Source of the DNA: Enterococcus_C asini_A
GTDB taxonomy: Bacteria > Bacillota > Bacilli > Lactobacillales > Enterococcaceae
Assembly (NCBI RefSeq): GCF_031928785.1
Contig: NZ_JARQAL010000004.1
Reading direction: 5' to 3' (one strand)
Length of the DNA: 64,000 nt
Each line of letters begins with the position of its first letter. The first letter of the stretch is position 1. The notes below the pieces were generated by a model. The model ran no database searches. It was given only the letters and a program-made list of their open reading frames with translations, and was not told where the DNA came from. The position numbers and the translations under genes were made by a program. Below are positions 1-7,843 of the stretch, one piece after another.

Positions 1-57
1 TTACTAGCCTTTTTTACATGAATGATAAAGTCTAGCTGAAGCTGAGTAGCAATAAGA

Positions 58-88
58 CCTGCTGTGATTGATTTTTTAAAACAGCAGG
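58..88 (+). other. Hairpin upstream of oppB
   Basis: An 8-bp inverted repeat (CCTGCTGT at 58-65, ACAGCAGG at 81-88) lies 63 bases before the chosen oppB start. It is followed by a mixed rather than pure T tract. It may be a weak terminator or processing stem between an upstream gene outside the window (an oppA is common at this place) and oppBCDF. That role is inference from position. Confidence 0.35.
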
Positions 89-150
89 TGCTTATTCTTC
101 TAAGCGATTCTGGCTTAACTTATAAGTGTATAGAAAGTAGGAGATTCATA

Positions 151-1641
151 GTGAAACGATACCTGTTTTTTCGGATCCTGAGATCAATCCTAAGTATCTT
201 TTTAGTTACTACCTTAACTTACGGTGTGATTTACAGTCTGATCCCTCGAAAGACCATTTTTCAAAACGACGTCACTTATGGGAAATTAAAATCCAAACCG
301 GATGATTTAAAAGACTACGAGAATACGGCGTTTAGCAAAATGGGTTATTTGGATTATCTGCCTTCTAATAAATTGATTGCAGAAGTCAAAAAGGACCATC
401 CAGAAGTAACCACTGAGGATACTACGGCAAATACCAAGATTTTTAAAGAATGGACGAAGGCAAACGGCTATGATCTGGAACAATTTCCAGTGAGCAAAGG
501 CTATTATGCGATTAAAGAATTGCCTTTAACCACCCGGGTCTTCCGATTCTATAAAAATTTGATTCAAGTCGACCATCCCTGGAAAATCAATGACCCGGAC
601 AATGAAGATATGAAGCGGGGCTACAAGATCACCAATGATCCATTAGCTGGTTGGTCTGTCGTAGGTAGTGGTACGAAATACAAATACCAAATTTACTTCA
701 ATGGCCAGTTCCCATTTATTCACCAAAATATTTTCCATCTCAATCTGGGAACCTCTTATCCAACTTTCGCAGGACAACCTGTAACCCAAGTTATCGGTGG
801 GGACCAAGGGAAAGCTGATTCTCAAGAAGTAACCCTTGAAAACGGCAAGACGTCCAAAACATCCATGGACATTTATTCCCGTCAATATCAAATGACGGCA
901 AACTTATCCACCAGAGAAAAGAACATGTTCTCAGATAACTACACCGTTACCGTAAATAACAAACAAGATCCATCTATGATTGGGAACTCTATGCGCATGG
1001 GGATTATCGCTGTCTTGATTTCTTACGGGGTAGCAGTGCCGATGTCCATGATTATGTCCCGTTACAAGGGTAAATGGCCGGATAAAATTGGTGTGGCTTT
1101 GGTTACAGTCTTAATTTCCGTACCATCATTGGCGTTCATTTACTTCTTCCGTTTTATCGGTTCAAGTGCGTTTGGCTTGCCAGACTTGTTCCCAACTTTA
1201 GGCGCACAAGATATTCGTTCCTATATTTTGCCAACGATTATTTTAGGTCTTTTGTCTGTTTCAGGGATTGTCATTTGGTTACGTCGTTATATGATTGATC
1301 AACAGTCCGCAGACTACGTGAAATTTGCCAAAGCAAAAGGTTTAAGTGCAGGGGAAATCAGTCGTAAGCACATCTTTAAAAATGCGGCGATTCCTTTGGT
1401 CAATGGGATTCCTTCAGCGGTTATCGGAACAATTGCTGGGGCTACCATTACTGAAACCGTCTTTGCAGCTCCAGGGATGGGGAAAATGTTACCAGATGCG
1501 ATTAAAGCCCATAACAACCCGATTGTCATCGGCTTAGTCTTTATCTTTACTACTATTTCCATCTTCTCGATTCTTTTAGGGGATATCACCATGACCTTAG
1601 TAGATCCACGAATCAAACTTTCCGAAAAAGGGGGTAAGTAA
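151..1641 (+). CDS. oppB: Oligopeptide ABC transporter permease OppB (AmiC type)
   Basis: Membrane permease of an oligopeptide importer; it pairs with OppC to form the channel. The 496-residue protein has one N-terminal membrane segment (about residues 5-27), a long extracytoplasmic insert to about residue 290, then a five-segment BPD_transp_1 domain with an EAA-type loop (SRKHIFKNAAIPL). The long insert and length match the streptococcal/enterococcal AmiC subtype. I chose the GTG at 151 because GTAGGAG lies 7 bases upstream; an open frame runs back to 64 without a ribosome site. It is followed one base later by oppC. Confidence 0.9.
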   Translation: MKRYLFFRILRSILSIFLVTTLTYGVIYSLIPRKTIFQNDVTYGKLKSKPDDLKDYENTAFSKMGYLDYLPSNKLIAEVKKDHPEVTTEDTTANTKIFKEWTKANGYDLEQFPVSKGYYAIKELPLTTRVFRFYKNLIQVDHPWKINDPDNEDMKRGYKITNDPLAGWSVVGSGTKYKYQIYFNGQFPFIHQNIFHLNLGTSYPTFAGQPVTQVIGGDQGKADSQEVTLENGKTSKTSMDIYSRQYQMTANLSTREKNMFSDNYTVTVNNKQDPSMIGNSMRMGIIAVLISYGVAVPMSMIMSRYKGKWPDKIGVALVTVLISVPSLAFIYFFRFIGSSAFGLPDLFPTLGAQDIRSYILPTIILGLLSVSGIVIWLRRYMIDQQSADYVKFAKAKGLSAGEISRKHIFKNAAIPLVNGIPSAVIGTIAGATITETVFAAPGMGKMLPDAIKAHNNPIVIGLVFIFTTISIFSILLGDITMTLVDPRIKLSEKGGK

Positions 1642-1642
1642 C

Positions 1643-2572
1643 TTGGAAGTCAAAGAAACCAATAACGACTTTAGTTTCGTCAAAATGGACGAACACGCCT
1701 CTGAACGAATTGATGCCCCGGTTTACTCTTACTGGCGGGCAGTTTGGCGCAAGTTCTTCTCTAGTAAAGTAGCCATTGCGATGCTAGTTTTAATGGTAGC
1801 AATTCTCTTAATGTCTTTTATCCAACCAATGCTATCTGGTTATGATTATATGAATGTAGAAGGTATCAACGACTTCGGTAAACGATACAATCCACCTAGT
1901 GCAGAAAACTGGTTTGGGACCGACGCCAATGGCCACTCTTTATTTGATGCGGTATGGGCGGGAGCGAAAACTTCTATCTCCATCAGTGTGATTGCCACGG
2001 TAGTTTGTACGTTGATTGGAGTAGTTGTAGGAGCAATCTGGGGAACTTCGAAAAAAATCGACCGCTTTATGATCGAGATTTACAACATTTTTTCTAATAT
2101 CCCTCAATTGTTGATCATCATGGTTTTGTCTTATTCCTTTGGTAGTGGTTTTTGGAATTTGATTTTTGCCATGTGTTTGACCAGCTGGTTGGCTACGGCT
2201 TACTTCATTCGGGTTCAAGTTATGATTATGCGAGATCGGGAATACAACTTGGCTTCTAAAACCTTGGGGACACCGACTATGCGTATGATTTTCCGTAATA
2301 TCTTGCCTTACTTGACGTCAGTTATTGTAACGGATGTCTCTCGGGCATTACCGTCTTTTATCTCTTATGAAACCTTCCTTTCCTTCTTGGGAGTTGGTCT
2401 TAGTGCCAATGTTCCTTCTCTAGGGAAATTGATTTCAAAATACACTGCAAATATGAGTAACTATCCGTATCTGTTTTGGATCCCTGTTGCCGTTTTGGCC
2501 CTTGTGTCGGTATCATTGTATATCGTCGGTCAAACCTTGGCGGATGCTGCCGATCCACGGACACATATGTAA
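1643..2572 (+). CDS. oppC: Oligopeptide ABC transporter permease OppC (AmiD type)
   Basis: Second membrane permease of the oligopeptide importer. The 309 residues give a cytoplasmic N-terminus, one membrane segment near residues 48-70, a short extracellular loop with the usual FGTDANGHSLFDAVWAGA stretch, and five further segments with the BPD_transp_1 fold. It starts with TTG one base after the oppB stop, with AAAGGGGG about 9 bases before it. The length agrees with AmiD/OppC proteins. Translational coupling with oppB is likely. Confidence 0.92.
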   Translation: MEVKETNNDFSFVKMDEHASERIDAPVYSYWRAVWRKFFSSKVAIAMLVLMVAILLMSFIQPMLSGYDYMNVEGINDFGKRYNPPSAENWFGTDANGHSLFDAVWAGAKTSISISVIATVVCTLIGVVVGAIWGTSKKIDRFMIEIYNIFSNIPQLLIIMVLSYSFGSGFWNLIFAMCLTSWLATAYFIRVQVMIMRDREYNLASKTLGTPTMRMIFRNILPYLTSVIVTDVSRALPSFISYETFLSFLGVGLSANVPSLGKLISKYTANMSNYPYLFWIPVAVLALVSVSLYIVGQTLADAADPRTHM

Positions 2573-2586
2573 TTAGGAGGGATATC

Positions 2587-3693
2587 ATGGAAAAAGAAAC
2601 AGTATTATCCGTTGAAAACCTCTCTGTAGGCTTCACCGTCCGTAATCGTGAATTAAAAGCGATTCGCAATGTCTCTTTGGAAATCAAAGAACAAGAAACG
2701 CTAGCCATCGTAGGGGAATCCGGCTCTGGTAAATCTGTTTTAACTAAGACTTTTACCGGGATGTTGGAACAAAATGGACACATTACCAATGGAACCATTC
2801 GTTATCACGACAAAGTCTTAAGTGACTTAACCAAAGACAAACAATGGGAAGGAATTCGCGGCAAAGAAATTGCTACGATTTTCCAAGACCCAATGACATC
2901 TTTAAACCCGATTAAAACAATCGGGTCCCAAATTTCTGAAGTGATTATTAAGCACCAAGGAAAAGACAAAAAAGAAGCCAAAAAAATGGCGATTGAATTG
3001 ATGAAACGCACCGGGATTCCTGATGCGGAAAAACGTTACGAAGAATATCCTTTCCAATATTCTGGGGGGATGCGTCAACGGATGGTCATCGCCATTGCCT
3101 TAGCTTGTCGGCCAAAAGTTTTAATCTGTGATGAGCCGACTACGGCCCTAGATGTGACCATTCAAGCTCAAATTTTGGACTTGATCAGAGAACTACAAGA
3201 AGAGTACAAGTTTACTACCATTTTTATCACCCATGACCTGGGTGTAGTAGCAGCGATTGCCGACAAAGTCGCGGTGATGTACTCCGGTCAAATCATTGAA
3301 ACCGGCACGGTGGAAGACATCTTCTACAATGCCAAACATCCTTACACTTGGGCGTTGTTGTCCTCACTACCGCAATTGAGTCAAAAAGGTGACGAACTGT
3401 ATTCTGTACCTGGGACACCACCGTCATTGTACAAAGATATCGCTGGGGATGCGTTTGCCCCCCGGAATCCTTATGCCATGGAAATTGATTTCAAACAAGA
3501 ACCACCGATGTTCCAAGTCTCCGATACTCACTTTGCTAAAACCTGGTTAATGGATCCAAGAGCGCCTCAAGTAGAAAAGCCTGTGGCAATCCAGAATCTC
3601 CATGAAAAACTAGTGGCCCTTCAAGAAGAGATCGCACCTGAGGACTATGAAGCAAAAGATCTTGAAGAGGGAGGAGAAGTCGTTGGAAGCTAA
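2587..3693 (+). CDS. oppD: Oligopeptide ABC transporter ATPase OppD
   Basis: First of two ATPases that power peptide import. Its 368 residues contain Walker A GESGSGKS, signature YSGGMRQRM, Walker B VLICDEPTTALD, the switch His in ITHDLG, and the C-terminal oligo_HPY region that marks OppD/DppD proteins. The ATG at 2587 follows AGGAGG by 7 bases; the frame is open back to 2476 within oppC but has no ribosome site there. The 3' end overlaps oppF by 11 bases. Confidence 0.94.
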   Translation: MEKETVLSVENLSVGFTVRNRELKAIRNVSLEIKEQETLAIVGESGSGKSVLTKTFTGMLEQNGHITNGTIRYHDKVLSDLTKDKQWEGIRGKEIATIFQDPMTSLNPIKTIGSQISEVIIKHQGKDKKEAKKMAIELMKRTGIPDAEKRYEEYPFQYSGGMRQRMVIAIALACRPKVLICDEPTTALDVTIQAQILDLIRELQEEYKFTTIFITHDLGVVAAIADKVAVMYSGQIIETGTVEDIFYNAKHPYTWALLSSLPQLSQKGDELYSVPGTPPSLYKDIAGDAFAPRNPYAMEIDFKQEPPMFQVSDTHFAKTWLMDPRAPQVEKPVAIQNLHEKLVALQEEIAPEDYEAKDLEEGGEVVGS

Positions 3694-4624
3694 AAATCAA
3701 GAAGTATTACTATCCATTAAAGATTTAGAAATTACCTTTGGCGAAGGCCGCAACAAGTTTGTCGCCGTTCAAGATGCCAATTTTGATATTTACAAAGGGG
3801 AAACTTTCTCACTAGTTGGGGAGTCTGGCTCCGGCAAGACCACCATTGGTCGAGCGGTGCTAGGTCTAAACGACACATCTAACGGAGACATCATCTTTGA
3901 AGGTAAAAAAATCAATAAAAAATTATCTGCCAAAGAACAAAATGAAATCATCCGTAAGATTCAAATGATTTTCCAAGATCCTTCCGCTTCACTAAATGAG
4001 CGGGCGACTGTGGATTACATCATTTCAGAAGGATTGTATAACTTCCATCTCTTTGATAACGAGGCGGATCGCCGGGCCAAAGTGGAAAACATGATTGAAC
4101 GAGTAGGCTTGTTACCGGAACACTTGAACCGTTATCCTCACGAATTTTCAGGAGGTCAACGGCAACGGATCGGGATTGCCCGAGCATTGATTATGGAACC
4201 GGAATTGGTTGTTGCTGATGAACCGATTTCTGCTTTGGATGTTTCCATTCGGGCGCAAGTTTTAAACTTATTAAAAGAATTTCAGCGGGACAAAGGAGTT
4301 ACTTACTTCTTTGTTGCCCATGACTTATCTGTGGTGCGCTTTATTTCTGACCGGATTGCAGTTATCCGCTCTGGTCGGATCGTGGAGTTGGCGGAAGCGG
4401 AAGAACTATTCCGCAATCCGTTGCATCCTTATACCAAAGCCTTGTTGTCTGCTGTACCAGTACCAGACCCTATCTTGGCTCGTAAAAAAGAATTGCATGT
4501 GTATGACCCTAGCATGCATGATTACTCCGTGGACAAACCCAAATTTGTCGAAATCATTCCGGGACACTTTGTCTACGGCAATGAAGCGGAAACCGCCGGG
4601 TATCGAGCAGCTGTTAAAAGCTAA
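3683..4624 (+). CDS. oppF: Oligopeptide ABC transporter ATPase OppF
   Basis: Second ATPase of the oligopeptide importer, which forms a heterodimer with OppD. The 313 residues carry Walker A GESGSGKT, signature FSGGQRQRIGIARAL, Walker B LVVADEPISALD and a C-terminal oligo_HPY tail. I placed the start at TTG 3683, behind GAGGAG; this also matches the TTG-GAA start of oppC. An upstream ATG at 3647 would add 12 residues but lacks a site. It is the last gene of the operon; a strong terminator follows. Confidence 0.92.
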   Translation: MEAKNQEVLLSIKDLEITFGEGRNKFVAVQDANFDIYKGETFSLVGESGSGKTTIGRAVLGLNDTSNGDIIFEGKKINKKLSAKEQNEIIRKIQMIFQDPSASLNERATVDYIISEGLYNFHLFDNEADRRAKVENMIERVGLLPEHLNRYPHEFSGGQRQRIGIARALIMEPELVVADEPISALDVSIRAQVLNLLKEFQRDKGVTYFFVAHDLSVVRFISDRIAVIRSGRIVELAEAEELFRNPLHPYTKALLSAVPVPDPILARKKELHVYDPSMHDYSVDKPKFVEIIPGHFVYGNEAETAGYRAAVKS

Positions 4625-4669
4625 CAGTTGCTATAATCTATACCACTTTCTGTACCAAACTATTGAGAG

Positions 4670-4706
4670 ACAAAACAGGCAGGCGATTTCGTCTGCCTGT
4701 TTTGTT
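4670..4706 (+). terminator. Intrinsic terminator after oppF
   Basis: A stem of about 17 bp (ACAAAACAGGCAG against CTGCCTGTTTTGT, one G-T pair) with a 2-base loop is followed by TTGTTGTGTTT. It ends the opp operon. Confidence 0.85.
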
Positions 4707-4784
4707 GTGTTTGAGAGTAGTTTGGCTAGTGGTTGGTGAAAGACAATGCCTGCTAATATCTTCTCGTAAAAGGAGCATGATACA

Positions 4785-6242
4785 ATGGAAAGTGAAGAAG
4801 GTGAGATTATGTATTCATTGGCAAAACAGATGATTAGTGAAAAAGAAGTGCGACGGAAGATTACGATTTTGGAGCAGTTGTTAAGTACAGCTCAAATGAC
4901 GACGAAAGATTTGGCACAGCAGCTAGGTGTCTCCCAAAGGACCGTTTTTCACGATTTGCAAACTTTGCGCTATGAACTACCAGAGGATTGGCAACTGGAA
5001 GCCCAAGGCAATCAAGGAGTCTCTTTGACCGCCAGTCGTCCGGTAGCCCTTTATGAAGTCTGGGAGTTTTATATGGAACAATCTTTAGCCATGGTGGTGT
5101 TAAAGGGACTGCTTTTTAAACGGGAGCTTTCGGTGGTAAGTTTTCTGATGGACAATGGAGTCTCTTATGAAACCTTGAAGCGGCAAGTACAAAAGATGAA
5201 TCAAGAACTGACAGATTTTCAGTTAACCATTCGTCTCACCCGCTCACAGCTAAGTTGGGTAGGAGAAGAGTCTTCTCTGCGTGTTTTTTACCACCGCTTG
5301 CTGACACCTTTTACTCATCAGCATTTCTTTTTTGAAGATTATCAAGTTCATGAATCCAATTATCGAGACTTTTTAGCTAGTTTGAAACGGCAAAATAAAC
5401 AGGCGAAAACGGAAGAAATCTTTGGTATTTGTTGGTTTTTTATCAATACGATTCGCATTAAAGCCGGTTGTTCGATTGAAAATCTACATTATGAAGAAGA
5501 TGATTTGGCTTTCAGTTATCAAGAAAGCATTCAGACACTTTATCAAAAAGAAGGCGTCTTGTTAAAAGGCGACGAAGCGTTCTTTGCTTATTTTTGCTTT
5601 TTGGAAAGCTGGAGTTATTTACTTTCTCCAGATGTCTCTCAACTATTACAAAAAAATTATGGTCATTTATTTCAGCGAGGGAAAGCTTATTTAAACACTC
5701 TTGTTGAAGGCGTGTTGCTGGCAGACGATCAGGAGTTATTAGAGGACTTGGTTTTATTTCAAGTGAAGTATTACGAATCAAAAAGTTTAACGGATAAATT
5801 TCTAGGTGAATATGCAGAAGTTTTGCACGTTTGCCAAGAAAAATTTCCTAGCTTGTACCAAGATGTAGCCAGAAGTTTGGCGACAGGCGAGTTAGAAGGG
5901 ATTACCGAGGTTTCCAATCATGCAGTAAGCAATTTGGTTTTGTTAATTCAAACGGCAAAAGCTCGCTTAAATCTCCAGCCCTTACGTGTCTTTTTAATTT
6001 TTCAAGGGGAGCCTGCTTGGAAACAATTTTTAATTCAAGAATTACAGGATTTAGCAGGGAAGAGAGTAAAACTGATCGAAATCAATGCAACAGAAGTACC
6101 AACTGATGTGAAAAAGACTGATATCATTTTGTCAAACTTACCCCTTGAAAAAACACTCGCTTCTGTAGTATCCCTGTCTATGGTTCCCACCGATAGGGAG
6201 CTGTGGGAGTTTCGTAAATTAATTCAAAAACGCTATCTATGA
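4785..6242 (+). CDS. Mga-like/PRD-type HTH transcriptional regulator
   Basis: A 485-residue DNA-binding regulator. The N-terminus (residues about 15-80) is an HTH_Mga/HTH_11 region with the recognition helix near TTKDLAQQLGVSQRTVFHDL. A second, weaker HTH region follows near residues 85-170, and the rest is the all-helical body seen in Mga/AtxA-like proteins. The start is ATG 4785 behind AAAGGAG; ATG 4809, behind GAAGGTGAG, is an alternative. No clear PTS phosphorylation site could be assigned by eye. It stands alone between terminators, so its target is unknown; the peptide transporter upstream and the permease downstream are candidates. Confidence 0.75.
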   Translation: MESEEGEIMYSLAKQMISEKEVRRKITILEQLLSTAQMTTKDLAQQLGVSQRTVFHDLQTLRYELPEDWQLEAQGNQGVSLTASRPVALYEVWEFYMEQSLAMVVLKGLLFKRELSVVSFLMDNGVSYETLKRQVQKMNQELTDFQLTIRLTRSQLSWVGEESSLRVFYHRLLTPFTHQHFFFEDYQVHESNYRDFLASLKRQNKQAKTEEIFGICWFFINTIRIKAGCSIENLHYEEDDLAFSYQESIQTLYQKEGVLLKGDEAFFAYFCFLESWSYLLSPDVSQLLQKNYGHLFQRGKAYLNTLVEGVLLADDQELLEDLVLFQVKYYESKSLTDKFLGEYAEVLHVCQEKFPSLYQDVARSLATGELEGITEVSNHAVSNLVLLIQTAKARLNLQPLRVFLIFQGEPAWKQFLIQELQDLAGKRVKLIEINATEVPTDVKKTDIILSNLPLEKTLASVVSLSMVPTDRELWEFRKLIQKRYL

Positions 6243-6249
6243 TATACGT

Positions 6250-6282
6250 GAGAAACGGGCAAAGAACTGTCCGTTTCTTTTC
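6250..6282 (+). terminator. Terminator after Mga-like gene
   Basis: AGAAACGG and CCGTTTCT form a stem closed by a 12-base loop that contains a further G-C/G-T pair. TTTT follows. Confidence 0.7.
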
Positions 6283-6423
6283 ATGCTTCAGGGGGAGGTT
6301 GCTTGGGAAATTGAGGTTGTAAGTTTTCTGAAAGTTCGATAAAATAACCAATAGCAACATCGTTTCAGGATGTTTATTTTTTTTAAAATATTCCTTTAAC
6401 GATACAATTTAGGAGGATTATTT

Positions 6424-7773
6424 ATGGAACAACCTCAACAAGAATTATCCCGCAGTCTGAAAAATCGTCACGTTCAGTTGATTTCTATCGGTGGCGCGAT
6501 TGGAACCGGGCTTTTTTTAGGCTCAGGGAAATCGATTCAACAGACGGGACCTTCGATTTTATTGGCTTATACGATTACCGGAGGCATTTGTTTTTTGATC
6601 ATGCGAGCCTTAGGAGAACTGTTACTTTCTAATACGGATAACCACTCGTTTTTGGATTTTGTGGCAGAATACTTAGGGAAGAAATGGGCCTTTCTCACCG
6701 GGTGGACCTATTGGTTTTGTTGGATTGCCATTGCCATGGCGGATTTGACGGCCATGGGACTGTACGTGGACTACTGGTTTCCTAGCTTGCCTCAATGGTT
6801 GCCGGAAATCTGTGCCTTGGTGATTTTAGTGGCGTTGAATCTGGTAGCTGTCTCTTTGTTTGGCGAGTTGGAATTTTGGTTTGCATTAATCAAAGTGGTG
6901 GCGATTATCGTTTTAATTGCCATTGGCGCTTATTTGATTATCACCCATTATCCCACTTCTGCGGGTACCGTAAAAATCTCCAATCTCTGGACGCACGGTG
7001 GCTGGTTTCCAAAAGGGGGCAAAGGATTCTTACTATCTTTTCAAATGGTAACCTTCGCCTTTGTGGGCATTGAATTAGTGGGATTAGTAGCCGGGGAAAC
7101 TAAAGATCCAGAAACAGTCTTGCCAGAAGCTATTAACAATATTCCCATTCGGATTATTTTGTTTTATTTAGGTTCACTGTTTGTGATTATGGCGATTTAC
7201 CCTTGGGATAGTTTAGTAGCTTCTGAAAGTCCGTTTGTGGAGGTCTTTTCTGAAGTGGGGATTACGGCAGCCGCTACGATTATTAATTTAGTAGTGCTTA
7301 GTGCGGCAGCTTCCGCTTGCAACAGCGCTATTTACAGTACGGGGCGTATGATGCGCTCATTAGCTCAAGAAGGTAGCGCACCGAAGACTTTTGTAAAGTT
7401 GACTAAGCATCAAGTACCCGCTAATGCCATCTTCTTTTCGGCAATTGTGATTTTTAGTGCAGTAATTATGAATTATATCATGCCTAGCCAAGTTTTTACT
7501 ATTATCACTAGTATTGCCACCACCTGCTTCTTGTTTATTTGGGGAATTTTGATTTATACCCATTTAAAATACCGTCGCAGTATTCGCGGAAAACAAAGTC
7601 ACAGCTTTAAAATGCCTTTTTATCCTTTGAGCAATTACTTGATTTTTGCCTTTTTAATTTTTGTGGCGGGAGTCTTGTTGTGGTCACCCGAAACGAGGCT
7701 GGCTGCTTTGTTCACACCGGTGTGGTTTATCGTATTACGTTTGATTTACTTTTTCAAATACGAAAAGCAATAA
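6424..7773 (+). CDS. Amino-acid permease (APC superfamily, CycA/AnsP-like)
   Basis: Proton-coupled amino-acid uptake protein of 449 residues with about 12 membrane segments. The start of helix 1 carries the amino-acid permease signature region (SIGGAIGTGLFLGSG), and the segment FVGIELVGLVAGETKDPE is typical of AAT-family members. The overall pattern is nearest to D-serine/D-alanine/glycine (CycA) transporters, but substrate cannot be read from sequence alone. AGGAGG lies 7 bases before the ATG. It is monocistronic and convergent with the ATPase gene. Confidence 0.85.
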   Translation: MEQPQQELSRSLKNRHVQLISIGGAIGTGLFLGSGKSIQQTGPSILLAYTITGGICFLIMRALGELLLSNTDNHSFLDFVAEYLGKKWAFLTGWTYWFCWIAIAMADLTAMGLYVDYWFPSLPQWLPEICALVILVALNLVAVSLFGELEFWFALIKVVAIIVLIAIGAYLIITHYPTSAGTVKISNLWTHGGWFPKGGKGFLLSFQMVTFAFVGIELVGLVAGETKDPETVLPEAINNIPIRIILFYLGSLFVIMAIYPWDSLVASESPFVEVFSEVGITAAATIINLVVLSAAASACNSAIYSTGRMMRSLAQEGSAPKTFVKLTKHQVPANAIFFSAIVIFSAVIMNYIMPSQVFTIITSIATTCFLFIWGILIYTHLKYRRSIRGKQSHSFKMPFYPLSNYLIFAFLIFVAGVLLWSPETRLAALFTPVWFIVLRLIYFFKYEKQ

Positions 7774-7774
7774 G

Positions 7775-7814
7775 AAAAGAGAAGTTCCCGCTGGATGGGG
7801 AACTTCTCTTTTTA
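7775..7814. terminator. Bidirectional terminator between permease and ATPase genes
   Basis: A 15-bp perfect stem (AAAAGAGAAGTTCCC with its complement) and a 7-base loop is flanked by A and T runs on both sides. It serves two convergent genes. Confidence 0.85.
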
Positions 7815-7843
7815 GCTAGTCAACAACTTAACTTGGAAGTCGA